From a virus, in the IMG/VR virus record IMGVR_UViG_3300034283_001962, positions 54,408-118,407 of that record: a DNA stretch of 64,000 bases; one strand, written 5' to 3'. Under the pieces are notes generated by a model. It saw only the letters and a list, made by a program, of their open reading frames with translations, was not told where the DNA came from and searched no databases. The position numbers and the translations under genes were made by a program. Positions 14,174 to 21,796 of this stretch are shown here, in pieces. Numbering within the stretch: the stretch's first letter is position 1; each line of letters opens with the position of its first letter.

Positions 14174-14857
14174 ATGACTCAAAACAATCTAGAATCTTTA
14201 AAAGAACCAATGTTCAATCTGTCTTTAAAACAAATAAAAATTTGTCTAGAGGAAAAAATAGATTTAAACAGTTTATTTTTACTAGAAGCATTAGAGGAGG
14301 AAAAAGACTTGGCAGAATATTTAAAAACTCCTCAATTAGATTCTTGGAAACAAACTCTAGTTCGCAAAAGTTTAATAAACGAAAAAGGAATACTTCTAAC
14401 TAGAGGTAAAGCATTATTAGATAATATTCGTAAAGGAATCAATTGCAAAAAAGAAAAATTAGATAAAAATGTTTCTAATGAAGAAACATCATTTGATATA
14501 TGGTGGAGACATTATCCAGGTACTAATAATTTTGAGATAAATGGTAAAAGATTTAAAGGTACTAGAACTTTTAGAGTAGAAAAAGATACTTGTAGATTAC
14601 TTTATAATGCAATTCTTACATCAGGAGATTATTCACATGAAGAAATGATTGAAGCTATTAAATTAGAGACAGAAAATCGTAAAGAAGAATCTTATCGAAC
14701 AGGTGAAGATAAACTTAAATATTTACAAAACTCTGCAACCTATCTTAGACAATACTCTTTTGATCCATATATTGAATTAGTTAGAACTGGATTAAAATCA
14801 CAAAATTCAAATCAAAAAACAACAGAAACAGATTACATTGGAGGAATTAATATATGA
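14174..14857 (+). CDS. conserved phage-type hypothetical protein
   Basis: 227 aa. N-terminal 80 residues are Leu/Lys-rich helices that may form a small helix-turn-helix-like domain (LSLKQIKICLEEKIDLNSLFLLEAL, then RKSLINEKGILLTRGKALL). The C-terminal half contains IWWRHYPGTNNFEINGKRFKG, resembling a segment of crAss-like phage proteins of unknown role. An upstream frame (14059-14185) could add residues only through a frameshift at a T9 run near 14120. Codon use returns to the AT-rich phage style. Confidence 0.7.
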   Translation: MTQNNLESLKEPMFNLSLKQIKICLEEKIDLNSLFLLEALEEEKDLAEYLKTPQLDSWKQTLVRKSLINEKGILLTRGKALLDNIRKGINCKKEKLDKNVSNEETSFDIWWRHYPGTNNFEINGKRFKGTRTFRVEKDTCRLLYNAILTSGDYSHEEMIEAIKLETENRKEESYRTGEDKLKYLQNSATYLRQYSFDPYIELVRTGLKSQNSNQKTTETDYIGGINI

Positions 14858-15060
14858 TAACAATAAAAAACTTTCCAGAAATTTATATTACTGGCTTTCT
14901 TATAAGTAGCTTAATATTTATTTTTAGAGCAATTAAAGGTAAACCAGCACAAGAACCTGGTTGGTTAGATGTCTTTATGTGGTTATTTGCTTGGTGGTTC
15001 TTACTACCTATTTTCATTGTACGTTGGATTAAATATAAAATAAAAGGAGAAAATATATGA
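14854..15060 (+). CDS. small two-pass membrane protein
   Basis: 68 aa, with 4-nt overlaps on both sides. Two hydrophobic helices (about 9-26 and 39-57) separated by a KGKPAQEPG turn, with a basic C-terminus. Inner-membrane location likely, function unknown. Confidence 0.6.
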   Translation: MITIKNFPEIYITGFLISSLIFIFRAIKGKPAQEPGWLDVFMWLFAWWFLLPIFIVRWIKYKIKGENI

Positions 15061-15299
15061 TACAAGAATCTATAAAATTTCACACTGCAGATAACAAAAC
15101 TGTTGAATTAAGATTAAGAGATGGTAAGTTTTCAGCAACTCTATGGAATGGTTCATCAGGTAGAGGTTCAGATTCTTTAACTGAGTTTTTTGATTTGTTA
15201 GCTAGTAAATATCCTTCTTTACATTTTACTGCAATAAGTTGCAGTCGTACTACTGAAACTGATTTCAAAATGTTCTTTGAAAAGTCAAATAAATCATGA
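15057..15299 (+). CDS. small protein, unknown function
   Basis: 80 aa, with 4-nt overlaps on both sides. Beta-rich N-terminus (KTVELRLRDGKFSATLW) and an amphipathic helix (SLTEFFDLLASKY). No family recognised. Confidence 0.55.
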   Translation: MIQESIKFHTADNKTVELRLRDGKFSATLWNGSSGRGSDSLTEFFDLLASKYPSLHFTAISCSRTTETDFKMFFEKSNKS

Positions 15300-15514
15300 A
15301 CAAGATACCAACAGCTGAAGAATTTGCAAAAAGCTTTACTACAGGTAAGGCTGAAGAAACAACAAGAGAATATGTATGTGCCATGCTTATAGAGTTTACT
15401 AAATTACATGTAAAAGCTGCTTTAGAAGCAGCTGCTGATCAGTTCAGTTATTCAGGTGTAAATGGTGTTTACACTTGTATATTAAAAGCTTATTCACTTG
15501 AGAATATCAAGTAA
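15296..15514 (+). CDS. small helical protein
   Basis: 72 aa, overlapping the previous stop. Helical and Ala-rich (HVKAALEAAADQFS). Last gene before the RNA cluster. Confidence 0.55.
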   Translation: MNKIPTAEEFAKSFTTGKAEETTREYVCAMLIEFTKLHVKAALEAAADQFSYSGVNGVYTCILKAYSLENIK

Positions 15515-15523
15515 ATATTAATA

Positions 15524-15752
15524 AACAACTACTGTATTAATACTGAACAGTAACCAACTCTTGTGAACAGAGTTAAGCCCAGTGTTCATAGTTCGGAATA
15601 CAGGGAATAGGGACAAGAATACCTGTATGGTTACCTCACAGTCTAAGATGTGAGTGGTTCGGGTTGGTGTACAAGAAACTCAGTTACCCAATTACACTGG
15701 GAGTGTATCGTGAGATGAGTAATTGTACCCACTTAGAGGGACAGTAGTTGTT
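15524..15752 (+). ncRNA. 229-nt structured RNA of unknown family
   Basis: A gene-free region closed by a perfect 12-bp stem, AACAACTACTGT (15524-15535) with ACAGTAGTTGTT (15741-15752), followed by TTTT. Inside: AACTCT/AGAGTT (15556-15561, 15569-15574), GTAACC/GGTTAC (15550-15555, 15629-15634), CTCAC/GTGAG (15635-15639, 15650-15654) and either a local hairpin CAATTAC/GTAATTG (15689-15695, 15719-15725) or an 8-bp long-range pairing CCCAGTGT/ACACTGGG (15578-15585, 15694-15701) that would form a pseudoknot. It contains a T-loop-like GGTTCGGGT. It does not match RNase P, 6S or SRP RNA as I know them. It sits next to two tRNA-like RNAs. Confidence 0.65.
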
Positions 15753-15760
15753 TTTAATAT

Positions 15761-15879
15761 AGTCAGGTGGCGGAATGGTAGACGCTGTGTACGCCCGATT
15801 AGACACCAGTACGAGGCAGTGAAAAGCCTGCACGTAGAGCTTAGAAAACTGGTTACAGGTTCAAATCCTGTCCTGACTA
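15761..15879 (+). tRNA. leucine-type tRNA-like RNA with an expanded variable region (1)
   Basis: Acceptor AGTCAGG (15761-15767) pairs perfectly with CCTGACT (15872-15878), the T-arm is ACAGG/TTCAAAT/CCTGT, and the D-arm TGGCGG...GTAGACGC is of the Leu class. The anticodon region is abnormal: the best short stem GTGT/ACAC encloses a 12-nt loop containing TTAG, and the variable region is a nested structure CCAGT...ACTGG holding TACG/CGTA and AGGC/GCCT. At 119 nt it is far longer than a tRNA. It may be a tRNA mimic, or a tRNA needing unusual processing. No CCA is encoded. Confidence 0.6.
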
Positions 15880-15894
15880 CAAAAAATTGAAAAT

Positions 15895-16032
15895 ATGAAA
15901 CCTATTGTAAATAAAAAGAAAGAAATCAAAAAGGCAAGATATAAATATCCTTGGTATAAGGCATTTATTAAATTACTTAGAAATCAAAAACAAAAGGACT
16001 TTAGGAATGAACAAACTATCCATATGTCCTAA
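15895..16032 (+). CDS. 45-aa basic ORF between two tRNA-like RNAs
   Basis: 45 codons, about one third Lys or Arg, with a KYPWYKAFIKLLRN centre. It fills most of the space between the two tRNA-like RNAs and has codon use like the neighbours. It may be a small RNA-binding protein or just an open frame. Confidence 0.35.
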   Translation: MKPIVNKKKEIKKARYKYPWYKAFIKLLRNQKQKDFRNEQTIHMS

Positions 16033-16042
16033 AAAACAATAT

Positions 16043-16184
16043 AGTCAGGTGGCGGAAAGAACTGTAATTGCAATAACAGTTCATGGCAGACGCAGTGTAT
16101 AGTGTGGCTGATGTAGATAGGCCACTGGTCACGCAGCGAGATAGCGTACACTTTCTATTACAGGTTCGAATCCTGTTCTGACTA
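16043..16184 (+). tRNA. leucine-type tRNA-like RNA with D-loop and anticodon-loop insertions (2)
   Basis: Acceptor AGTCAGG (16043-16049) pairs with TCTGACT (16177-16183); T-arm ACAGG/TTCGAAT/CCTGT. The D-loop holds a 26-nt insertion that folds as GAACTGT (16059-16065) with ACAGTTC (16076-16082). The anticodon stem AGTGTA/TACACT (16094-16099, 16147-16152) encloses 47 nt with its own GTGGCT/GGCCAC hairpin instead of a 7-nt loop. Shares the first 14 nt and the 3' end with the RNA at 15761, so the two are paralogues. Too short to hold a group I intron. 142 nt. Confidence 0.6.
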
Positions 16185-16198
16185 CTGAAATAAAAAAT

Positions 16199-16819
16199 AT
16201 GAAACTGAATTGTAATATTCCTAGCTTTAAAGCATTAGTAAAAAAATCTTATTTTACAAAAAACATAAATGATAGTCAAGAATATTATAACGTTTATGTT
16301 TTTGCTATTCAATCAGTATCTGGTAAGATAGTTACATTTCATGTAATAACTGATTCTGGTATGTTAAGAAGCAGAGTTCCATTGTCTGAAATATATACTA
16401 AAATACCTACAAAAGATGTACCATTTAACTATAAACAGTTATGGGATTGTTTTAGTGAGAATGTATGTGTAATTGAATACAGTTTTTTAGCATTTCATAA
16501 AGCTCAAGTAGTATTAAGAGATGGTAGTAAAGTATGGGGTACATATATTTTTACTATTGATTGGTATGATAATCCGTATAGTAATGAACCATCAGATTAC
16601 AAATGTGGTCATGTATTAGAATCAGATGATGGATATTTATTATGTATGCCTAATAATAGAATTTTTTGGAAAGATTCTAACTGGGTAACAAAAAATTTAC
16701 CTGAAGATTTAAAACAATTTAAAGTAGATGATGAACTTTTTTCTGTAGAAAATCAATCAGATAAATGGATAGCAGAAGACAGTAATGCATTTTATTACGA
16801 TATAATAAAACAAAAGTAG
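16199..16819 (+). CDS. hypothetical phage protein
   Basis: 206 aa, beginning 15 nt after the tRNA-like RNA. Beta-rich and aromatic, with no signal peptide or membrane segment. A segment GSKVWGTYIFTIDWYDNPYSN stands out but is not a motif I know. Ends with TAG. Confidence 0.6.
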   Translation: MKLNCNIPSFKALVKKSYFTKNINDSQEYYNVYVFAIQSVSGKIVTFHVITDSGMLRSRVPLSEIYTKIPTKDVPFNYKQLWDCFSENVCVIEYSFLAFHKAQVVLRDGSKVWGTYIFTIDWYDNPYSNEPSDYKCGHVLESDDGYLLCMPNNRIFWKDSNWVTKNLPEDLKQFKVDDELFSVENQSDKWIAEDSNAFYYDIIKQK

Positions 16820-16863
16820 CAATATGGAAATAAAACTATTCATGTAATTGTAAAAAATAAAAG

Positions 16864-17217
16864 ATGGAAAAGTATTTTGTAAAAAATATAGAAAATAAGT
16901 TAATACTGTGTAGTAGAAATATACAGGTAGGTGATGATTTTCAAGATGAAAATGGAAATAAATTTGTTTGCACAAGTATAGATAAAGTTTACCCTCATAA
17001 AAGTATATATTCTGAAGGAAAATGGGAAAAAGATTGGCATGATAAAACAAAATGTTTTAAAGTTATTGGAGAAATATCACCTGATGCTACATGGGTAACA
17101 GAAGGAATGGAGTTTGAAGAGGCTGAGGTAAAACGGATAGCTATTGGTATTAGTAATCCCATAGGTTCAAAATATCATATATACCAAATTAAAGGTCCAT
17201 GTGGACATTTTCATTAA
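16864..17217 (+). CDS. hypothetical phage protein
   Basis: 117 aa. Beta-rich with a VGDDFQDENGNKFVC turn and an FEEAEVKRIAIGIS stretch. The C-terminus GPCGHFH could bind a metal. Overlaps the alternative start of the next ORF. Confidence 0.55.
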   Translation: MEKYFVKNIENKLILCSRNIQVGDDFQDENGNKFVCTSIDKVYPHKSIYSEGKWEKDWHDKTKCFKVIGEISPDATWVTEGMEFEEAEVKRIAIGISNPIGSKYHIYQIKGPCGHFH

Positions 17218-17227
17218 ACCAATTATT

Positions 17228-17500
17228 ATGACACAATACCCTCACTACAAACTTTATACTGTACAAGCAGGTTCTTTAAAGAAAAATATTCATCACAGTT
17301 ATGAATTTGAATCAATTAAACAAGTTTATGATTTTTTACTAAATTTCTATAATAGAAATAAAAGTTCAAGTTATAAAGCTAAACCTGAAAACCAATATTG
17401 TATACAACAATATACTATGCCTTATAAAGCAGAAATAGTACAGGTATTTAAAGTAATTAAATTCTCAGACTATTATATAATAAATAAGAAAAGAATATGA
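17228..17500 (+). CDS. hypothetical phage protein
   Basis: 90 aa from the ATG at 17228, preferred over the Met at 17201, which overlaps the previous gene. Aromatic and basic; FESIKQVYDFLLNFYNRNK is probably a helix. Overlaps the helicase start by 4 nt, so it belongs to the replication operon. Confidence 0.55.
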   Translation: MTQYPHYKLYTVQAGSLKKNIHHSYEFESIKQVYDFLLNFYNRNKSSSYKAKPENQYCIQQYTMPYKAEIVQVFKVIKFSDYYIINKKRI

Positions 17501-18573
17501 CTGAATTTGATGATCTTCTACAACATTATACAGATGGACAACAAGGTAAAAATGCAGGTTTACCAATGGGTTTTGAGAGACTTAATAAATTTATAGGAAT
17601 TCGTAAGAGTATCTATACATTGATTTTTGGAGCAACTGGATCTGGTAAATCTGCATTTTTACATGATGCTTATATACTCAATCCTATTGATTGGTATGTA
17701 CAAAACCCTAACACTGGAGTAAAACTCAAGATTATTCTCTTCTCAATGGAGAGAAAGAAAGCATATATTCTATCTAAATGGTTAAGTAGAAGGATATTTC
17801 TTGATTATGGAGTACTAATTCCTATTCAAAAAATGCTTGGTTGGTGGCGTAATAATCCACTAACAAAAGATGAAATAGAAATTATACATCAATATCGAGA
17901 TTATGTTGAGTTTATTACAAATGATATTATAAGCATTTATGAAGGAGCTAGGAGTCCATCTGATATTTATCGAATAGTCAAGAGTTACGCAGAAGAAAAT
18001 GGCAAGGAAGAGCCTCTAAATGAGTTTAAGAAGGTATATATACCTAATAACCCACATGAGATCGTAATGCCAATGGCTGACCACTTAGGTCTTGCAAAGT
18101 TAACCAAGGATTATTCGGTAAAGAAGGAAGCTATTGATAAGATTTCTGAACATTTTCAGTATTTTCGAGACCATTTAGGGTATTCTCCTATAGCCGTTTC
18201 TCAGATTACAAGAGATTTAGGTAACGTAATGTATCAGAAAATGGATAGTTTTGAACCTACTTTAGATCATGTTAAAGAATCAGGTAGACCTGGTGAAGAT
18301 GCTGACGTAGTTATCAGTCTTTTTGACCCTTTGAGGTACAATACAGATGACAAGTCATACAGAGCAGGTCGGTTTATCAATCCATTAACAGGAGCTAAAC
18401 ACTTTAGAAGCATCAAAATCCTGAAGAATACTTATGGTGAAGATGACATCAAAGTAGGTATGGCTTTTTGGGGTGCTTGTGGTGTTTTTAAAGAACTTCC
18501 AAAACCTGGAGCTGACATGGAAACCTTTGATTATCAACAAGTTATAGAAGGAAATTACTTTAAATTACCTTAA
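17497..18573 (+). CDS. DnaB-like replicative helicase (RecA-fold ATPase)
   Basis: 358 aa. Walker A GATGSGKS at 45-52 follows a GLPMGFERLNKFI entry strand as in DnaB C-terminal domains, and there are ILFSMERKK and VSQITRDL segments corresponding to helicase motifs H1a and H3 in this family. The usual N-terminal primase-binding domain of DnaB is missing, as in several phage helicases. An ESGRPGEDADVVISLFDP region corresponds to the motif H4 neighbourhood. Probably unwinds the phage replication fork together with the primase at 20607 and the polymerase at 6123. Confidence 0.8.
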   Translation: MTEFDDLLQHYTDGQQGKNAGLPMGFERLNKFIGIRKSIYTLIFGATGSGKSAFLHDAYILNPIDWYVQNPNTGVKLKIILFSMERKKAYILSKWLSRRIFLDYGVLIPIQKMLGWWRNNPLTKDEIEIIHQYRDYVEFITNDIISIYEGARSPSDIYRIVKSYAEENGKEEPLNEFKKVYIPNNPHEIVMPMADHLGLAKLTKDYSVKKEAIDKISEHFQYFRDHLGYSPIAVSQITRDLGNVMYQKMDSFEPTLDHVKESGRPGEDADVVISLFDPLRYNTDDKSYRAGRFINPLTGAKHFRSIKILKNTYGEDDIKVGMAFWGACGVFKELPKPGADMETFDYQQVIEGNYFKLP

Positions 18574-18631
18574 TTATTTCTTGGAAAAAACACATTTTAT
18601 GCTTAACTTTAATGTCTCATAATTTTAAAAA

Positions 18632-19321
18632 ATGAATACACAAACAGCAAAAGAAATGGAAAAAACTAATGAAAACAGAATTCCACGAGAAGTTTATAAG
18701 GTTCTTCTTGTTGGACAATCAGGTAAAGGTAAAACGTACTCATTCCGAAATATGAATGAAATCAGTACAGGATTTATTAATACTGAACTAAAACCTTTAC
18801 CTTTCCGTAAAAATTTTAAGTATCATGCTAAACCCAAGAAATTTGTTGGTTTAATGAAAGCACTTGAAGACTTTGAGAAAAATGAAGAAATCAAAGTTAT
18901 TGTAATTGATTCACTTTCAGCAGCATTTGAGAGTCTGGTTGAAGAAGCCAGGAGCTTGTATACTAACTGGGATGTCTGGAACTACTACAATAAGAAGATT
19001 GGCGAATTTATGAAGAAAGTAAAAGAGATCAATAAAGAGATCTTTATTACTGCTCATTATGAAGTACTTAATGTAGAAGGTGCACCTGAAAAAAGAGTTA
19101 AAGCAAAAGGTAAAGAATGGGAAGGAGTTATTGAGAAGGAATTTACTATCGTTCTGTATGCAGAAGATAAGTGGAAATCTGATACACCTGAGTATTTCTA
19201 TCGTCTTGCTGGTGAAGGAATGAGTGCAAAATGTCCTCCGGATATGTTTAAGGATAACCCTATACGTATTCCAAATGATGCAAACGAAGTTTATAAAGCA
19301 ATTCTAAATTACACAGCATGA
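18632..19321 (+). CDS. Sak4-like RecA-fold ATPase
   Basis: 229 aa. Walker A GQSGKGKT at 28-35, Walker B VIVIDS at 89-94, and a sensor-like FITAHYEV segment. The size and layout fit the phage P-loop proteins related to Sak4 single-strand annealing ATPases (AAA_24 type). The C-terminal RLAGEGMSAKCPPDMF segment is also typical of that group. Probably acts in recombination or strand annealing during replication. Overlaps the next gene by 4 nt. Confidence 0.75.
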   Translation: MNTQTAKEMEKTNENRIPREVYKVLLVGQSGKGKTYSFRNMNEISTGFINTELKPLPFRKNFKYHAKPKKFVGLMKALEDFEKNEEIKVIVIDSLSAAFESLVEEARSLYTNWDVWNYYNKKIGEFMKKVKEINKEIFITAHYEVLNVEGAPEKRVKAKGKEWEGVIEKEFTIVLYAEDKWKSDTPEYFYRLAGEGMSAKCPPDMFKDNPIRIPNDANEVYKAILNYTA

Positions 19322-19620
19322 CAGAGTTAGAAAAATATGAAGCAGTAAACAAAACTGAAACAGTTGAAGAACTACAAAATGTAATTTTATCCTTAGCTGA
19401 TGAGCAAGGAATGGTTATGGGTAGAACTCGACCTTTTCATGCTGCTCAACAAGCAAAGAATTTAGAAATTGTAATGGAAGGTTACCCTGCTAACTTATTA
19501 ACTCGTTCATACGGAATAAGGCAACAAGCTTTGTATATAGCTTATTATAAAAGCATAGATAAACTGGATAATAACAGAGCACAAGTATTTATAAACAAAA
19601 ATAAAGAAAATGAAAGGTAA
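19318..19620 (+). CDS. small helical protein of the replication operon
   Basis: 100 aa, with a 4-nt overlap with the Sak4-like gene and an 11-nt overlap with the next. Wholly helical with an HAAQQAKNLEIVMEGYPANLL centre. Position suggests an accessory factor for the annealing ATPase. Family unknown. Confidence 0.55.
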   Translation: MTELEKYEAVNKTETVEELQNVILSLADEQGMVMGRTRPFHAAQQAKNLEIVMEGYPANLLTRSYGIRQQALYIAYYKSIDKLDNNRAQVFINKNKENER

Positions 19621-20536
19621 CAAAAAAGAACAGAAAGATTTTGCAAAAGAAATTGGTCTATTTGAAGCTAAAGTTGTAGCAATTAATCCAGATCGAGAAG
19701 AACTGGAAAAACTACTTGGAACAGAATTAGAAAAAGATCCTGAGTATGTAGAAAAACGTAAAGTAAAAGACTCTCAAAACGTTGAGACAGGAGAAGAAGT
19801 TGATTCTGTACGGATTTCTGTATGGACTGAAGATGTAAAAAGTAAGCGTCTTAGAAATATTAGTTTTTATCTTGAGGATCGTCCAAGATTTAATAAAGAT
19901 CAAACTAAAGTACAGTATATCAACTCTGTTGGTACTACAACTTGGGCTTTAATTGAAGATGGTACTTCTACTTTTCCAAGCTGGTTTACGAACTTCTTAA
20001 GTAAAGATAAGAGCATTATTGGTAATAAAGAATACCGTCAAGCTATTGTAGGTGAAGAAGAGTTAATGACTTTTGTAAAGAATTGGGCAAAGTTTGATCT
20101 CTTTGATGTAGATACTAATATCTTACTTGATACTAAAAAGCTATTTAGAGGTAATGTTAAAGAGCTTTCTGAAGAGATTAATGGTGATATGGTAGAAACT
20201 ATTGTAGCAATGGCAACTGTTCGTATCAGTGAAAAAGTAGTAAATGAAGATAGTGGAGAAAAAGAAACTGTTGTTTATCAAAGTGTTTATAACAAAGACT
20301 TTCTTCCTGGCTTTAGTATGAAATACTTCCGGAATATTGAATTTGATGCTCAACGTGTCAACCAGCTTCGTTCAAAAAGTAAGCTTGTTGGGTTTGAGAA
20401 ATTTATTGTAAATATCTCAGATAAAGAATATGGTTGTAAAACTCCTATCTTTATTGGTGAAGTAAAAGATTTTGTTCAAGGTGAACATATTACTGCAAAT
20501 GATGCAGTTCTAGAACAAGACGACGCTAAATACTAG
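19610..20536 (+). CDS. replication-operon protein, possible ssDNA-binding protein
   Basis: 308 aa. Acidic and beta-rich, with an acidic C-terminal tail (EQDDAKY) of the sort single-strand-binding proteins use to recruit partners. Its place between the annealing ATPase and the primase also fits. I see no OB-fold signature good enough to name it. RISVWTEDVKSKRLRNISFYL may be a barrel strand pair. The stop is TAG and a strong terminator follows. Confidence 0.5.
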   Translation: MKGNKKEQKDFAKEIGLFEAKVVAINPDREELEKLLGTELEKDPEYVEKRKVKDSQNVETGEEVDSVRISVWTEDVKSKRLRNISFYLEDRPRFNKDQTKVQYINSVGTTTWALIEDGTSTFPSWFTNFLSKDKSIIGNKEYRQAIVGEEELMTFVKNWAKFDLFDVDTNILLDTKKLFRGNVKELSEEINGDMVETIVAMATVRISEKVVNEDSGEKETVVYQSVYNKDFLPGFSMKYFRNIEFDAQRVNQLRSKSKLVGFEKFIVNISDKEYGCKTPIFIGEVKDFVQGEHITANDAVLEQDDAKY

Positions 20537-20560
20537 GCAAGATTTGAAATTTTATAAGTT

Positions 20561-20590
20561 AAGCCCGGTGTATTTACATCGGGCTTTTTA
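20561..20590 (+). terminator. terminator before the primase gene
   Basis: AAGCCCGGTGT (20561-20571) pairs with ACATCGGGCTT (20576-20586) around a 4-nt loop, 11 bp, then TTTATTTAT. Confidence 0.85.
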
Positions 20591-20592
20591 TT

Positions 20593-20600
20593 TATCTTTG
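20593..20600 (+). promoter_or_regulatory. possible -7 box for the primase gene
   Basis: TATCTTTG fits TAnnTTTG and ends 6 nt before the ATG at 20607, again giving a near-leaderless start right behind a terminator. No clear -33 TTTG. Confidence 0.4.
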
Positions 20601-20606
20601 TTTTGC

Positions 20607-21608
20607 ATGAAAGGTATAAAAAAACAACTCTTAACAGAAGAAACTATTCTTCAGAAGGTTTCCGAATATGATATTTATCGTTTCTATCTTGGTCGTGATT
20701 TTAAACTTAATAGACCTATGCATTCTCCAATGCCAGGTAGAAAAGATGATAATCCTTCATTTGTAATAGGTAATAAGCACGGGTTTTTGTATCACATAGA
20801 TTTTGGTGACTCTTCTTATAGAGGAAGATGTGTAGATTTTGTGAAGCAAATGAACAGTCTAACAGATTATCATGATACATTACTTAAAATAGATGAAGAT
20901 TTTGGATTAGGTATAAGCAATCGTACAGATATAAAAGATTATAAACAAATTGTGGCAGAGTATAAACCTGATAAGTCTATTCCTAAAGAATATTCTCTTA
21001 TTCAATGTAAAGTAAGAAGGATATTTCATACAGACGAACTGTTGTATTGGAAACAATATTTTCAAACCGAACAGGATTTGCGAGCAGAGAATGTATATCC
21101 TATTACTGAGTTGTGGATAGATAAATTACGTAAAGGTATCTCTAAAACAGAAATGGTATTTGGTTACCTATATGATGATAAATGGAAAATTTACCGTCCA
21201 TTCAGTTCCAATAAAAAGGATAAATGGCGAACTAATGTTCCAATAGATCTTATGGATGGCTTAGAAAACATAAAAAACTGTAATAATGCTTTAGTCACTA
21301 AATCTAAAAAAGATAAGATGGTTATTAAAAAGATATTACCATGTGTTGCATCAGTACAAAATGAAAGCGTAGTAGCTATTAACGAGGAGAATTTAAACTA
21401 CCTCAAAGCTAACTCCAATATACAATGGATCAATTTTGATTCTGATGCACCAGGTAAAAAGAATTCTTGGCATTATACTACAGAATTTGGTTTTCGGCAT
21501 ATCAATGTACCAGATCAGTTATTTCCTGTAAAAGACTTTGCAGATATGGCAAAAGAATACGGATTAAAAGCTGTAGAAGAACACTTTAAAACAAAAGGAT
21601 TAATATGA
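20607..21608 (+). CDS. DnaG-type primase (TOPRIM)
   Basis: 333 aa from the ATG at 20607; the Met at 20544 lies upstream of the terminator, so I reject it. The N-terminal part has the HSPMPGRKDDNPSF and HIDFGDSSYRGRCVDFV segments typical of DnaG-like phage primases in place of a full zinc finger. The C-terminal TOPRIM core has an INEENLNYL strand and the metal-binding FDSDAPGKK at about 276-284. Makes RNA primers for the phage fork. Next gene overlaps by 4 nt. Confidence 0.85.
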   Translation: MKGIKKQLLTEETILQKVSEYDIYRFYLGRDFKLNRPMHSPMPGRKDDNPSFVIGNKHGFLYHIDFGDSSYRGRCVDFVKQMNSLTDYHDTLLKIDEDFGLGISNRTDIKDYKQIVAEYKPDKSIPKEYSLIQCKVRRIFHTDELLYWKQYFQTEQDLRAENVYPITELWIDKLRKGISKTEMVFGYLYDDKWKIYRPFSSNKKDKWRTNVPIDLMDGLENIKNCNNALVTKSKKDKMVIKKILPCVASVQNESVVAINEENLNYLKANSNIQWINFDSDAPGKKNSWHYTTEFGFRHINVPDQLFPVKDFADMAKEYGLKAVEEHFKTKGLI

Positions 21609-21796
21609 ATGTAATAACTGTTGTAGTTATAGTAGAAGGAGGAAATGTTCAAAGTATTTACTCAGATGAAAATGAAAAACATTTTAATGTGATAATGTTG
21701 GATTATGATAATTTCAAAGCAGGTCAGAAGAAAGATAAGATACACTTACTTGCAGAAGAAATGATTGAAAATAAACAATTAAATTGTATTTACTGA
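21605..21796 (+). CDS. small protein, unknown function
   Basis: 63 aa, with a 4-nt overlap with the primase and a 1-nt ATGA-type overlap with UDG. Beta-alpha layout (VITVVVIVEGGNVQSIYSD) with an acidic middle. Translationally coupled to its neighbours. Confidence 0.55.
   Translation: MNVITVVVIVEGGNVQSIYSDENEKHFNVIMLDYDNFKAGQKKDKIHLLAEEMIENKQLNCIY

Noticed and set aside
14059-14403. 114-aa ORF on the plus strand
   Set aside because: Its second half is a very basic shadow of the gene at 14174. Only the first 40 residues look protein-like, and linking them would need a frameshift at a T9 run.
15524-15752. RNase P, 6S or SRP RNA
   Set aside because: The conserved cores of these RNAs are not found.
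15761-16184. Plain tRNA-Leu genes
   Set aside because: Neither gives a 7-nt anticodon loop with a 5-bp stem.
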